The translations under genes and the position numbers were made by a program. From CAZVQX01 sp964629735 (GTDB lineage: Bacteria > Bacillota_I > Bacilli_A > RF39 > UBA660), in contig CAZVQX010000002.1 in NCBI GenBank assembly GCA_964629735.1, positions 40,573-104,572 on the forward strand: 64,000 nt of DNA, written 5' to 3'. Shown here piece by piece: positions 9,555-18,299 of the stretch; position 1 is the stretch's first letter, and each line of letters starts with the position of its first letter. A model generated the notes under the pieces. That model was not told the origin of the DNA. It searched no databases and saw nothing but the letters and a program-made list of their open reading frames with translations.

Positions 9555-9563
9555 ATTATAGCA
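9555..9563 (-). promoter_or_regulatory. Extended -10 promoter for priA
   Basis: The minus strand reads TGCTATAAT 20 bases before the preferred priA start. The -35 region is poor. It lies just past the tig terminator, so priA likely has its own transcript. Confidence 0.5.
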
Positions 9564-9584
9564 TGTTATTGATAATTTAGGAAA

Positions 9585-9645
9585 AATAAAAAAAGAACTT
9601 TTGAAATTGTTTGAGTTTAACAAACTAGCTTTTTTAAGTTCTTTT
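9585..9645 (-). terminator. tig terminator with a nested hairpin
   Basis: On the minus strand AAAAGAACTT pairs with AAGTTCTTTT (10 bp), followed by T-rich sequence. The 35-base loop holds a smaller stem, GTTTG/CAAAC. The long structured loop is unusual for a simple intrinsic terminator. Confidence 0.7.
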
Positions 9646-9656
9646 AATTACTTATT

Positions 9657-10907
9657 TTATGATTTTAACACTTCAATCGCACCACGCATTTGAAGATCAT
9701 ATTTAATCATTTCAATTCCGCCAAATAATTTTAAAAATTCTTCTTTTTCCATTTGATACTTTTCTGCTAATTTAATTGCTTCTTCTTCAGCCTTCTCATC
9801 AGTAATAGAAATATTTTCAACTTTGGCAATTTCTTCTAACATTAAACGATATTTAACCCGGTTAGTTGCTTCTGGTTTCATTTGTTCTTTTAAATTTTCT
9901 TCTTTTAATTGAGTTAATTGATAATAACTTTCTAAATTAAGACCTTGCATTTTTAAAGTTTCATCAAATTGACTAATCATACGTTGAGTTTCTTCATCAA
10001 TCATAACTTCAGGAATGTCAATTTCAACCGTTTTAGCACATTCTTCTAATAATTTATCAATGTACTTATTTTCAGCTTCCATTTCTTTTTTAGCTACTAA
10101 ATTTTCTTCAAGTTGTTTTCTTAAACTTTCTTCAGTAGTAATACCTTCCATTCCAAAGTCTTCAAAAAATTCTTCATTTAATTCCGGTACTATTGTTTCT
10201 TTTACTTCTTTTATGGTTACTTTAAAAACAACTGGTGCACCCTTTAACTCATCGCTATGATATTCCTCAGGGAATGTTACATTAATATCTTTTGTTTCTC
10301 CCGTTTTCATACCAATAAGTTGTTCTTCAAATCCTGGAATAAAAGTATTACTTCCAATTTTTAATGGATAATTTTCACCTTTACCACCTTCAAAAGGAAC
10401 TTCATCTTTAAATCCTTCAAAATCTATTATAGCAGTGTCACCTGCAACAATTTTATCGGCCTTAACTCTTTCTTCAGAAAAATTAACTAGGGTTTGTTCT
10501 AAAGCATTATCAACTTCTTCTTTAGTAACCTCTACTTTATCTTTAGCAACTTTTAAGTCTTTATATTTACCAAGTTTAACCTCTGGTTTTAAAGTTAATG
10601 TAAAAACATATTCTACACCATCTTTATCTAAGTTACCAATAGCAACATCTGGTTGTGCTACTATTTCTAAATCTTTATTTTCCTGAAAAACTTGCATATA
10701 AGCATCTTGTAATAAAGATTCAGCCGCTTCTATATATAAAGAGTGTTCACCATACTTCTTTATATAAACTTCTTTAGGTGCCTTACCAGGACGAAATCCA
10801 TCTATCTTAGCTTTGGCATTAGCTTTTTCAAAAGATTCCTCAATTGCTTTTTTCCATTTATCACCTTTAATTTCAATATTTACATGTTTAATATTTTTAT
10901 TTTCCAT
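9657..10907 (-). CDS. tig: Trigger factor, ribosome-bound chaperone and prolyl isomerase
   Basis: Binds at the ribosome exit tunnel and shelters nascent chains. The ribosome-binding signature GFRPGKAPKEVY is at residues 37-48. The FKBP-type isomerase domain follows (about 150-240, with DFEGFKDEVPFEGGKGENY and IPGFEEQLIGM), then the helical C-terminal chaperone arms. Length is 416 residues, usual for the family. A good ribosome site (AAGGAGG) and its own promoter precede it, with a terminator behind, so it is monocistronic. Confidence 0.95.
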   Translation of the reverse strand: MENKNIKHVNIEIKGDKWKKAIEESFEKANAKAKIDGFRPGKAPKEVYIKKYGEHSLYIEAAESLLQDAYMQVFQENKDLEIVAQPDVAIGNLDKDGVEYVFTLTLKPEVKLGKYKDLKVAKDKVEVTKEEVDNALEQTLVNFSEERVKADKIVAGDTAIIDFEGFKDEVPFEGGKGENYPLKIGSNTFIPGFEEQLIGMKTGETKDINVTFPEEYHSDELKGAPVVFKVTIKEVKETIVPELNEEFFEDFGMEGITTEESLRKQLEENLVAKKEMEAENKYIDKLLEECAKTVEIDIPEVMIDEETQRMISQFDETLKMQGLNLESYYQLTQLKEENLKEQMKPEATNRVKYRLMLEEIAKVENISITDEKAEEEAIKLAEKYQMEKEEFLKLFGGIEMIKYDLQMRGAIEVLKS

Positions 10908-10931
10908 GATATCCTCCTTTTCACTTATAAT

Positions 10932-10960
10932 AGTATATAATATTTATAATGCTTTTACAA
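10932..10960 (-). promoter_or_regulatory. tig promoter
   Basis: The minus strand shows TTGTAA, 17 bases, then TATACT, about 25 bases before the tig start codon. Confidence 0.6.
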
Positions 10961-10991
10961 GTAGATGTTTAAGTTTGACATTATATCTTAT

Positions 10992-11021
10992 TAAAAACAT
11001 AGAGTAAAGATTACTCTATGT
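10992..11021 (-). terminator. Terminator of the metallophosphoesterase gene
   Basis: An 11-bp perfect stem, ACATAGAGTAA with TTACTCTATGT, encloses a 3-base loop and overlaps the end of the gene. A TTTTTAA tail follows on the minus strand. Confidence 0.75.
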
Positions 11022-12840
11022 CTTTTTTATATTTTAAAACTAATTTTTTTTCAGTTTCTAATGGTTTTATTTCTTCACCATATCCTAATATTGACATTAA
11101 TTGATTTATTTCTTCTTCATTATATTGACTTAAATCAATGTCTAAAACTTCTGAAATCTTTTTTAAAGTATTTTGATATTTTTTACCAACATAATTTATT
11201 TTACGTTTTAAGAGATTTAGTTTTTTCTTCAATTGTTCTCTTTGAACACTCTCATCACTTAAATCTAAGGCTTCAGTCATAGTATTCATTACATTTACAT
11301 TTTCATTTCGGTCAATACTTTTTATTCTTTTTTTCCTATCTTCTTCAGTTAATGTTATATTATGTTTACCAATATATCCTTTTTCTTTATCAATTAAATA
11401 TACACTGTGACCTTGTCTTTGACCTAAATATAAATTTGAATAATGCCAGTTTTCAATACCGGTTAATGATGCGGTTCTAATAACAGTTACTTTATCAAAT
11501 TTGTTTTCAGAGTCTTGATGAATGTGACCAGCAAATACGTAAACACGATCAGCACGATTATATTCAGCTGGGAATTGATATTTAATTGATTCAGCTAAGT
11601 TTTTATCATTTAAATTTTTCCCTTCTGGACTTTTACCATGTGAAAAAACAATTAAATTTCTTCCGAATTCATAACAAGTTGTATATCTTAAATCTTTATA
11701 AGAAAATTGAACATCTACTTTTTCATCTTTTGTCATGTTATATATATCATATATATTCGTAAATAAACTGAAACTTGATTTTTCATCATGATTGCCCGGG
11801 TTACCTTTAATAACTACTTTTTCAAATTGCATTTTTAAAGTTTCTATCATTTGTAAGTATCCTATTTTCCCCCATAAATAAACTTCTTTAAAACGGGTGT
11901 CATTATGTTGTTGGGTTCCAGCGGTAGTTTTATCATCTACGGTATCACTATTAAAATAATCATTACCAACTCCTAAAATTAAAGATGTTGCTTTATGTTT
12001 TTTCTGATATTCAACAATCTCCATTACGGTCTGTTTTAATCGCCACATTGCTTGCTTTGTTGAAAAATCTTCAAAATCTACAACTGATCCTAATTTACCT
12101 ATATGGAGTTCGAGACCTGGACATACCATAACCAAATTATCATTATAATTTGGTTGTTTCTTTTTAGTTTTTGCGTGCTTATTTTCAAAAAAATCAAATG
12201 GCGTTATTTTCCTAGTTGATAAATATTCATCTAACCAAGCATCACATTCTTCTTTGGTATAAAAAAGAATAGGATTTTTTCTCTTAGTAATTGATACACT
12301 AAATTTTTCATTTAATACCATTTCAACAGTTTTTTCACCATGTTCATTTTCAACTTTTACTGGCGTTGTCCAAGCACCACTTATTATTTTTTGAACTTCA
12401 AAACGTCCTGGATTAAAACCTAAATAAGTTAATAAAAATAAATCATCACTTATTTTATTAATTATTTTTTGGCGAATAATTTCCTTTGAATCGGTCTCTA
12501 TATCAATATCAAAAATTGGTTTATAATCTTCTTTAGGAATTGATAAACTTCTAATAATACTATCAGTATTTAATTTATCATTCATTTTTTCAACCGGTTG
12601 CCCTTGTTTGTTTTCTGGTTTTGTATATTGTTCAGTTTTTTCGCAATAATCAAACAATAATTGTGGATTAACCGAACTCATTAAAATTTTATTAGCTTGT
12701 GTACTTAGGGCATTTGGCGATATTTCATTTTGTTCAATATCAAAATAAATTTTTGCGCCTTCTTTCCAAGTTTTAATAAGTTTTTGACTCTTTAGTAATT
12801 TAATGTAATAAATTAGTGTTAAATTATAATCAACCTTCAT
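11011..12840 (-). CDS. Phage-type calcineurin-like metallophosphoesterase
   Basis: About 609 residues. The N-terminal third may be a helical DNA-binding part (LIYYIKLLKSQKLIKTWKEG). The C-terminal half is a metallophosphoesterase: ELHIGK (with Glu for the usual first Asp), GVGNDYFNSD, GNPGNHDE, FSHGKSPEG and FAGHIHQD, then TASLTGIENWHYSN. From memory, the HND-R segment and the SLTG-WHY ending match phosphoesterases encoded by tailed phages and annotated as exonuclease-like. The open frame reaches 12939, but that extension reads through the greA terminator hairpin. The ATG at 12840 behind GGGAGAGG is the likely start. The substrate is unknown. Confidence 0.75.
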   Translation of the reverse strand: MKVDYNLTLIYYIKLLKSQKLIKTWKEGAKIYFDIEQNEISPNALSTQANKILMSSVNPQLLFDYCEKTEQYTKPENKQGQPVEKMNDKLNTDSIIRSLSIPKEDYKPIFDIDIETDSKEIIRQKIINKISDDLFLLTYLGFNPGRFEVQKIISGAWTTPVKVENEHGEKTVEMVLNEKFSVSITKRKNPILFYTKEECDAWLDEYLSTRKITPFDFFENKHAKTKKKQPNYNDNLVMVCPGLELHIGKLGSVVDFEDFSTKQAMWRLKQTVMEIVEYQKKHKATSLILGVGNDYFNSDTVDDKTTAGTQQHNDTRFKEVYLWGKIGYLQMIETLKMQFEKVVIKGNPGNHDEKSSFSLFTNIYDIYNMTKDEKVDVQFSYKDLRYTTCYEFGRNLIVFSHGKSPEGKNLNDKNLAESIKYQFPAEYNRADRVYVFAGHIHQDSENKFDKVTVIRTASLTGIENWHYSNLYLGQRQGHSVYLIDKEKGYIGKHNITLTEEDRKKRIKSIDRNENVNVMNTMTEALDLSDESVQREQLKKKLNLLKRKINYVGKKYQNTLKKISEVLDIDLSQYNEEEINQLMSILGYGEEIKPLETEKKLVLKYKKDIE

Positions 12841-12854
12841 CATACCTCTCCCTT

Positions 12855-12904
12855 CAAGAAAAAAAGAAGAATACACCCTAAAATCGGGCGAATTCTTCTT
12901 TTTT
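12855..12904. terminator. Strong bidirectional terminator hairpin between greA and the phosphoesterase
   Basis: AAAGAAGAAT pairs with ATTCTTCTTT, and an inner CCC/GGG extends the stem. On the minus strand a run of T follows and leads directly into the GGGAGAGG ribosome site of the next gene. That gene may depend on readthrough or a weak internal promoter. Confidence 0.8.
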
Positions 12905-12986
12905 AATTTTATACATATTTGTGTTTTCCATACTACCACAACCAGTCATAATTAAATTATAACAAATTTATGATGATATGGCAACA

Positions 12987-13457
12987 TTAAAAAATTTCAA
13001 CTATTTTTACTTTATATTGACCATTTTGACTATCGACAGTGGCGATATCTCCTACTGTTAATCCATTGATAGCTTTAGCAATTGGTGATTCATTTGATAT
13101 TTTATTTTTAAATGGATCAGCTTCTTTATTACCAACAATTGAATATTGTTCAATTTCACCATCATCTAAATATTCTAACTTCACACTATTTCCAACTGCT
13201 ACTTTATCAGTATCAACATTTTTAATAATAATAGCTTTTTCAAGAGTATGCTCTAGTTCTTGAATCTTAGCTTCTAACATACCTTGTTCTGTTCTAGCTG
13301 AATCATATTCAGCATTTTCACTTAAGTCACCTAATGATCTTGCCTCTTTTAAGGCCTCTATAATTTCTGGTCTTTTTTCGAATTTTAAAAAATCTAACTC
13401 CTTTTTTAATTCCTCATAACCAGCCTCTGTTAAATATACTTCTTTTGTATTTGTCAT
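12987..13457 (-). CDS. greA: Transcription elongation factor GreA
   Basis: Rescues backtracked RNA polymerase by stimulating transcript cleavage. 156 residues, normal length. The N-terminal coiled coil carries the conserved LSENAEYDSARTEQG tip sequence (about 46-60), and the C-terminal domain has ESPIAKAINGLTVGD. It follows the trhP genes as in B. subtilis, but has a strong promoter of its own. Confidence 0.96.
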   Translation of the reverse strand: MTNTKEVYLTEAGYEELKKELDFLKFEKRPEIIEALKEARSLGDLSENAEYDSARTEQGMLEAKIQELEHTLEKAIIIKNVDTDKVAVGNSVKLEYLDDGEIEQYSIVGNKEADPFKNKISNESPIAKAINGLTVGDIATVDSQNGQYKVKIVEIF

Positions 13458-13492
13458 TTATATCACCTCTTTAATGTTTTTTTGACCTATCA

Positions 13493-13521
13493 AATATACT
13501 ATATTATTATTTTTTTGTCAA
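13493..13521 (-). promoter_or_regulatory. Strong sigma-A promoter for greA
   Basis: The minus strand has a perfect -35 TTGACA, a 17-base spacer and TATATT, about 36 bases before the greA start. The ribosome site is AGAGGTGA. Confidence 0.8.
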
Positions 13522-13563
13522 TATTTTCTTTAAACTATAATACTCATATTTTTTTTAATTATT

Positions 13564-14769
13564 CTAATTAATTTTTTTTCTCATTAAATAATTAGTTTTT
13601 ACTTCTTCTTCAACTTTAATTTTAACAATTTGTTGGGGATGGCGAACAATATCAATTATATTATTATCCTCATCTATTATTTCATCTATTATTAACTCAA
13701 TTGCATCTTTATCTGGTCCAAATATTTCAACTATATCACCTTTAGCAAAATAATTTCTTTGTTCAATAGTTGCTAACTGAGTATTTTTATCATAATCTAA
13801 AATATATCCTACAAAATCTTGATTTGTTGTTTCTTCACGACCAATGTAATATTGATAATTAGGATTACATGTAGTATTGAAGAATTGCGGAATTGATTCT
13901 CTATTAGCACACCTACTTAAAATCTTTTCATACTGTTTATTATATTGATAATTTTTAGAATTGTTCCAGTAATTATCTATTACACGTCGATATATTCCAA
14001 CAACTGTTGCAATATAATAAATCGAACGCATTCTTCCTTCAATTTTAAAAGATGTTATTCCTAAATCAATTAATTGTGGTATATGCTCTAACATAATTAA
14101 ATCTTTAGTACAGAAAGTAAAATCTTTTTCCGCTGTTATATTGTTTAAGTCTTTATCTAGTAAATCAAATTCCCAACGGCAGATTTGACTACATCCACCA
14201 CGATTAGCATCACGTGCTGTTAAAAAATTTGACAGAACACAGCGACCACTCATTGATGCACACATAGCACCGTGAATAAACGTTTCTAATTCCATATCAA
14301 CATTATCCTTAATAGCCTTTAAATCTTTATAACTAGTTTCTCTAGCCATTACAATTCGGGTAACACCTTGTTTTTTCCAAAATGAGGCCGCTTCTATATT
14401 TAATGTTGATTGTTGAGTTGATAAATGAACTTCCAAATTAGTATGTTTAAGTGCTGTTTTTATAACTGTTGGATCACTTACAATAATTGCATCAACACCT
14501 ATTTCATCTAATTTTTGTAAATATGTCAATAATTGTTCAACTTCTTTATTATGTAAAATAATATTTACTGTTACATAAACTTTTTTATTTAATCCGTGGG
14601 CGAACGCTACCGCTTCTCTTATCTCTTCCATAGTAAAGTTAGCAGCATTGGCACGTAGACCAAACATCTCACCACCAATATATACAGCATCGGCACCATA
14701 CAATAGTGCGATTTTTAGTCTTTCTAAATCACCTGCTGGCGCTAATAATTCTGGTTTTACTTTATTCAT
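13564..14769 (-). CDS. trhP2: tRNA 5-hydroxyuridine synthesis protein TrhP2-like (peptidase U32 family)
   Basis: 401 residues, close to B. subtilis YrrO. The start LLAPAGDLERLKIALLYGAD and the U32 signature ETFIHGAMC (162-170) are clear. Cysteines 170, 177, 193 and 197 (SGRCVLSN, GGCSQICRW) are candidate iron-sulfur ligands. The family name is historical: TrhP hydroxylates tRNA U34 with prephenate as cofactor source. It overlaps trhP1 by 8 bases and lies in an operon with trmR, which methylates the product to mo5U34. Function is assigned by family and synteny. Confidence 0.88.
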   Translation of the reverse strand: MNKVKPELLAPAGDLERLKIALLYGADAVYIGGEMFGLRANAANFTMEEIREAVAFAHGLNKKVYVTVNIILHNKEVEQLLTYLQKLDEIGVDAIIVSDPTVIKTALKHTNLEVHLSTQQSTLNIEAASFWKKQGVTRIVMARETSYKDLKAIKDNVDMELETFIHGAMCASMSGRCVLSNFLTARDANRGGCSQICRWEFDLLDKDLNNITAEKDFTFCTKDLIMLEHIPQLIDLGITSFKIEGRMRSIYYIATVVGIYRRVIDNYWNNSKNYQYNKQYEKILSRCANRESIPQFFNTTCNPNYQYYIGREETTNQDFVGYILDYDKNTQLATIEQRNYFAKGDIVEIFGPDKDAIELIIDEIIDEDNNIIDIVRHPQQIVKIKVEEEVKTNYLMRKKIN

Positions 14770-15637
14770 ACTTCTTCACCTTATAAATTGTTTCTTTATA
14801 TAAAAATCCTTTATCGGTATTTTTAATAAGTTGATTAATTTTTTGATCATATTGACTAACGTTTTTATCATTTATCGTTTTAAACATTTTTACTATTTCT
14901 AAAAATATTTGGTTATCAATATTATAAGAGTCTAGTAATAAATAATCTATGTTTTGCCCTTTTAGTTGAATACTTTCTTCTAAACCATTTAAGACATTAG
15001 CAGAATAAACAAAAGTACCATCGCTATTATCTATAATTGGATATAAACGTCCTTCTTTTTTCATATAGTATTGATTATTTGTTTTATTAATATCAAAGAA
15101 ATCTAAATAATTATTAACTAAATGCCTAATTGATGCAAACATTGGTAAATGACCAAATACTGGAACTATTAATTTCATTTTGGTGTTATTCCTTATTTCT
15201 ATTATTTCATCATAAGTAATCTCACCTGACACTAAGGCATATTTTACCCCAAAATTATACCAATAATTAGTTGTGTCATAATTTGTTACAAAATGTTCTT
15301 GAGCCCATACTAGTTCAAGATTTAAATTTAATTTTTCTTTTAAATTAATAATAGCCATATCATAAAATAAGACACCTGTTATATCTAATTCATTTAATTT
15401 TAGTAATGTTTGTTCTAAAGAATTTAAATCTTTATTTAACATATTTTTATTTAAAGAAATAAAAACCTCTTTGTTATTATTATTTAAATATTGAATTATT
15501 TCAACCATTTCATCTAATGTGTTATAAAATGGCAAATTAATACTTAAACCTTCAACACCAATTATAAAAGCATCGCTATCATTTAATAAAGATTTAATCA
15601 TTTCTTTATTTTTAGGAATTGTAATAATCTTTGACAA
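14762..15637 (-). CDS. trhP1: TrhP1-like U32 family protein
   Basis: 291 residues, close to B. subtilis YrrN. It resembles the U32 TIM-barrel fold, but the GAMC-type cysteine cluster of its partner is absent (VFGHLPMFASIRHLVNN stands at the equivalent place). This suggests a structural or substrate-binding partner for TrhP2, with which it overlaps. It sits directly downstream of trmR. The division of labour is inferred. Confidence 0.8.
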   Translation of the reverse strand: MSKIITIPKNKEMIKSLLNDSDAFIIGVEGLSINLPFYNTLDEMVEIIQYLNNNNKEVFISLNKNMLNKDLNSLEQTLLKLNELDITGVLFYDMAIINLKEKLNLNLELVWAQEHFVTNYDTTNYWYNFGVKYALVSGEITYDEIIEIRNNTKMKLIVPVFGHLPMFASIRHLVNNYLDFFDINKTNNQYYMKKEGRLYPIIDNSDGTFVYSANVLNGLEESIQLKGQNIDYLLLDSYNIDNQIFLEIVKMFKTINDKNVSQYDQKINQLIKNTDKGFLYKETIYKVKKYE

Positions 15638-15676
15638 TTTAAAACCTCCTTTTAAGTATTAAAAAAGTAGCAAATA

Positions 15677-16252
15677 CTACTTCTTTTTGCTTATACTTAT
15701 TCCATCACCAACATCAATAAATGTAGTTGTAAATTCTCGATTAGTTTTTAAAAAATCAACATACTTATTAATTTTTTTAACTAATGATTTTAAATTTCTA
15801 CTCTTTATTTTTTCTACATCTTTTGTTAAGCCATGAAAATTTATATTATCGGTGATAATTATACCACCTGGCATTAGATTATATTTGAATTTTTCAAAAA
15901 AGTCAAGATATTTACTTTTGGCGGCATCAATAAATATTAAATCAAATTTTTGATTAAGATTAACATTTAAAGCATCGTCTAAAATAATATTTATTTGATT
16001 ATTTAAATCAAATTCATTAATATTTTTAATGGCTTCTAAATACCTTACCTCATCTCTTTCAATCGTTGTTATTTTTATATCATCAGAAATGAGTGCCATT
16101 TTGATTGCTGAATAACCAATTGCCGAACCTATTTCTAAAATGTTTTTTATATTATTTAACTTTATATAATTAATTAAATAATCAATTCCTTCTTTTTGCA
16201 TAATTGGAATATTATTTTTTTTAGCGTATTCTTCAATGTGTGTTAACGACAT
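15677..16252 (-). CDS. trmR: tRNA 5-hydroxyuridine methyltransferase TrmR
   Basis: SAM-dependent O-methyltransferase of 191 residues. The SAM motif ILEIGSAIGYSAIKMA is near residues 39-54, and DLIFIDAAKSKYLDFF holds the catalytic metal-binding Asp region. In B. subtilis the syntenic YrrM (TrmR) methylates 5-hydroxyuridine-34 in tRNA. The neighbouring trhP1 and trhP2 supply the hydroxylated substrate, which favours this over a small-molecule catechol methyltransferase. It overlaps mltG by 10 bases. Confidence 0.87.
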   Translation of the reverse strand: MSLTHIEEYAKKNNIPIMQKEGIDYLINYIKLNNIKNILEIGSAIGYSAIKMALISDDIKITTIERDEVRYLEAIKNINEFDLNNQINIILDDALNVNLNQKFDLIFIDAAKSKYLDFFEKFKYNLMPGGIIITDNINFHGLTKDVEKIKSRNLKSLVKKINKYVDFLKTNREFTTTFIDVGDGISISKKK

Positions 16253-17286
16253 GGAAATAATTTACTAGCCCTAGTTTCATGCTCAGAGTAAGTTTTAAAA
16301 AACTCTGTTTTTTGATTATTAGGATCACATACATTTGCTAAAAAATAATAATATTCTGTGTTAGCCGGTTTCAAAGTTGCTACTATGCTTTTCTCACCTG
16401 GAGAATTACCCGGACCAATAGGGAGCCCTGGATATAAATAGGTATTATATGGAGAGTCAGTTTGATTATCTTTATCGGTGTACCTCAATTTATGTTGATT
16501 AATAGCATACCCTGTTGTAGCGCAGCTTTGTAATAAACCATTTGTCTGAGTGTTAGCAGGGCTTAATCGATTATAAAAAACACTTGCAATTAATGGACGA
16601 TCCTCATCTAAAATCGCCTCATATTCAACAACACTTGCTAAAGTTAATATTTCATGAAAAGTATATTTACTATTTTTTATATCATTTTTATATTTATTAT
16701 AAATCACATCTAACTGATCTAACATTTTATATGCGATATATTCTGGTGTCACATTTTTATTCGCTAGTTCATATGTTGATGGAAAAAAATAACCTTCTAA
16801 TGGATAACGGATTCCATCTTTTTTTATTTCATCATTTATAAATTCATATTTATCAATTACTTTTCGAACAAATTCTTCACTATTCCAAATTTTCATTAAA
16901 TCTTCTTTTTTATTATTCGTTACGTTAGATGCAATTTCAGCAATTTGTTCTAAATGACGGCCCTCAGGTATAGTAATTGTTAAAGTTTTACAACTTTGGC
17001 TTAATTCTTTTACAACCCCTCTTATCCCCATTTTTGTGCTCAATATATAATCACATTGAGTTAACGGTTTAGGATTGGTTAGTTTAACATGAATTTTATA
17101 AAACAGTTTTGATTTGATTAATTTTTTTTCTTTCAATAAATCAGTAATTGATAAATAAGACATTCCTTCATGGATAACAATTTCTGTTTTTATATCTTTT
17201 CTACTAACAGGACCGGTCATATAAATATATATTAGTATTGGTAATAAAATTACTACTATTAAAACTAAAATCTTTTTACTGCTCAT
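16243..17286 (-). CDS. mltG: Endolytic murein transglycosylase MltG
   Basis: Membrane-anchored enzyme that cuts nascent glycan strands of peptidoglycan. A transmembrane helix is at residues 5-24, then a LysM-like/YceG domain. The catalytic region ASVVEYEAILDEDRPLIASVFYNRL carries the glutamate, and YNTYLYPGLPIGPG follows. Length is 347 residues. Its presence shows the organism makes a peptidoglycan wall, unlike true Mollicutes. The position after DUF1292/ruvX matches B. subtilis yrrL. Confidence 0.93.
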   Translation of the reverse strand: MSSKKILVLIVVILLPILIYIYMTGPVSRKDIKTEIVIHEGMSYLSITDLLKEKKLIKSKLFYKIHVKLTNPKPLTQCDYILSTKMGIRGVVKELSQSCKTLTITIPEGRHLEQIAEIASNVTNNKKEDLMKIWNSEEFVRKVIDKYEFINDEIKKDGIRYPLEGYFFPSTYELANKNVTPEYIAYKMLDQLDVIYNKYKNDIKNSKYTFHEILTLASVVEYEAILDEDRPLIASVFYNRLSPANTQTNGLLQSCATTGYAINQHKLRYTDKDNQTDSPYNTYLYPGLPIGPGNSPGEKSIVATLKPANTEYYYFLANVCDPNNQKTEFFKTYSEHETRASKLFPCR

Positions 17287-17312
17287 TGTTCACCTCAATA
17301 TAAAGAGATGAG

Positions 17313-17603
17313 CTATTGCTCATCTTCATCTTCTTCTTCAAAATCGTCTTGAATTTCATTTAAGATTGTTTCAACAATAGCCCATTCTTTATCTGATTCA
17401 ATTGGTTTTAAAATACCTTCTTCACCATCTTCTGGATTATAAATTGCAGCATATACTTTAACATTACCATCTTCATCGATTGAATTATCAGTATATACCA
17501 TATAAGAGTTTCCTGTTTCTTCTGAGTCAAATGTAAATAAAGCCTCACACTCTATTTCATTACCATCTTCACCAATAATTGTAAAAGTTAATTTTTCTTC
17601 CAT
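17313..17603 (-). CDS. yrzB: DUF1292 family acidic protein (YrzB-like)
   Basis: 96 residues, highly acidic, with ITIxGEDGNEIECEALFTFDSEETG-like N-terminal features and a poly-acidic tail (DDFEEEDEDEQ). It is a conserved Bacillota protein of unknown role, found between ruvX and mltG in the same order as B. subtilis yrzB. It follows ruvX by one base, so it is certainly co-translated in this operon. Confidence 0.85.
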   Translation of the reverse strand: MEEKLTFTIIGEDGNEIECEALFTFDSEETGNSYMVYTDNSIDEDGNVKVYAAIYNPEDGEEGILKPIESDKEWAIVETILNEIQDDFEEEDEDEQ

Positions 17604-17604
17604 A

Positions 17605-18027
17605 TTATCTTCCTTTCAATTTATTTAAATATGTCTGTAATATTATTACAGCTGAAAGAGTATCTATTTTTTCTTTTCGCTTTTTTCTAGACAAATTAGC
17701 CTCTAACATATAATTATTAGCTTCGACAGTAGTTCGTCTTTCATCCTGCAAAATTACCTCTATATTTAAATTTTGTTTTAACTTTTCTTGAAACTTAATC
17801 GTTTCTTGGGCCCTCTCACCCAATGTGTTATTCATATTTTTTGGGAGACCTAAAATAATTTTATCAATTTTTTCCCGAATGACTATTTCTTCTATTTCTG
17901 GGATTATAGAGTCATAATCACTTTCTTGAAATCTTATTGTTTTTAATGGGCTAGCAATAGTATTTGTTAAATCACTTATAGCAATACCTAATGTTTTAGT
18001 ACCTAAATCGAACCCTAAAAAACGCAT
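17605..18027 (-). CDS. ruvX: Holliday junction resolvase-like protein RuvX (YqgF)
   Basis: RNase H-fold nuclease, 140 residues. The start MRFLGFDLGTKTLGIAISD holds the first catalytic Asp. GLPKNMNNTLGERAQ, DERRTTVEANNYMLE and a C-terminal IDTLSAVIILQTYL are family motifs. Besides resolvase activity, members process the 5' end of pre-16S rRNA. Its start overlaps the ireB stop by one base (TAATG). Confidence 0.93.
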   Translation of the reverse strand: MRFLGFDLGTKTLGIAISDLTNTIASPLKTIRFQESDYDSIIPEIEEIVIREKIDKIILGLPKNMNNTLGERAQETIKFQEKLKQNLNIEVILQDERRTTVEANNYMLEANLSRKKRKEKIDTLSAVIILQTYLNKLKGR

Positions 18028-18266
18028 TATTTTTGATAATTTCTAATTAAGCATTCTAATATTTTAGTACGATCAAACTTTGTGATTTTATTTCTAGCTT
18101 CTTTATGACTAGAAATATAACCAGGATCACCGCTCATTAAATAACCAACTATTTGATTTACCGGATTATAACCTCTATCTTCTAGTATTTCAATAACTTC
18201 TTTAATTGTTTCTTCAATTAAAGCATCTTGAATAATTTCACTATCATATACTTTTGTTTTATCCAT
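18027..18266 (-). CDS. ireB: IreB family regulatory phosphoprotein (UPF0297)
   Basis: 79 residues, matching the UPF0297/YrzL family from end to end (YNPVNQIVGYLMSGDPGYISSHKEARN). In Enterococcus IreB is a substrate of the Ser/Thr kinase IreK and affects cephalosporin tolerance. The alaS-ireB-ruvX order is conserved across Bacilli. Confidence 0.92.
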   Translation of the reverse strand: MDKTKVYDSEIIQDALIEETIKEVIEILEDRGYNPVNQIVGYLMSGDPGYISSHKEARNKITKFDRTKILECLIRNYQK

Positions 18267-18299
18267 ATAATCACTCCCTATAAATACAAATATATTTTA

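Noticed and set aside
12841..12939. Longer N-terminus of the metallophosphoesterase
   Set aside because: The extension is the translation of the greA terminator hairpin, and a good ribosome site lies after it.
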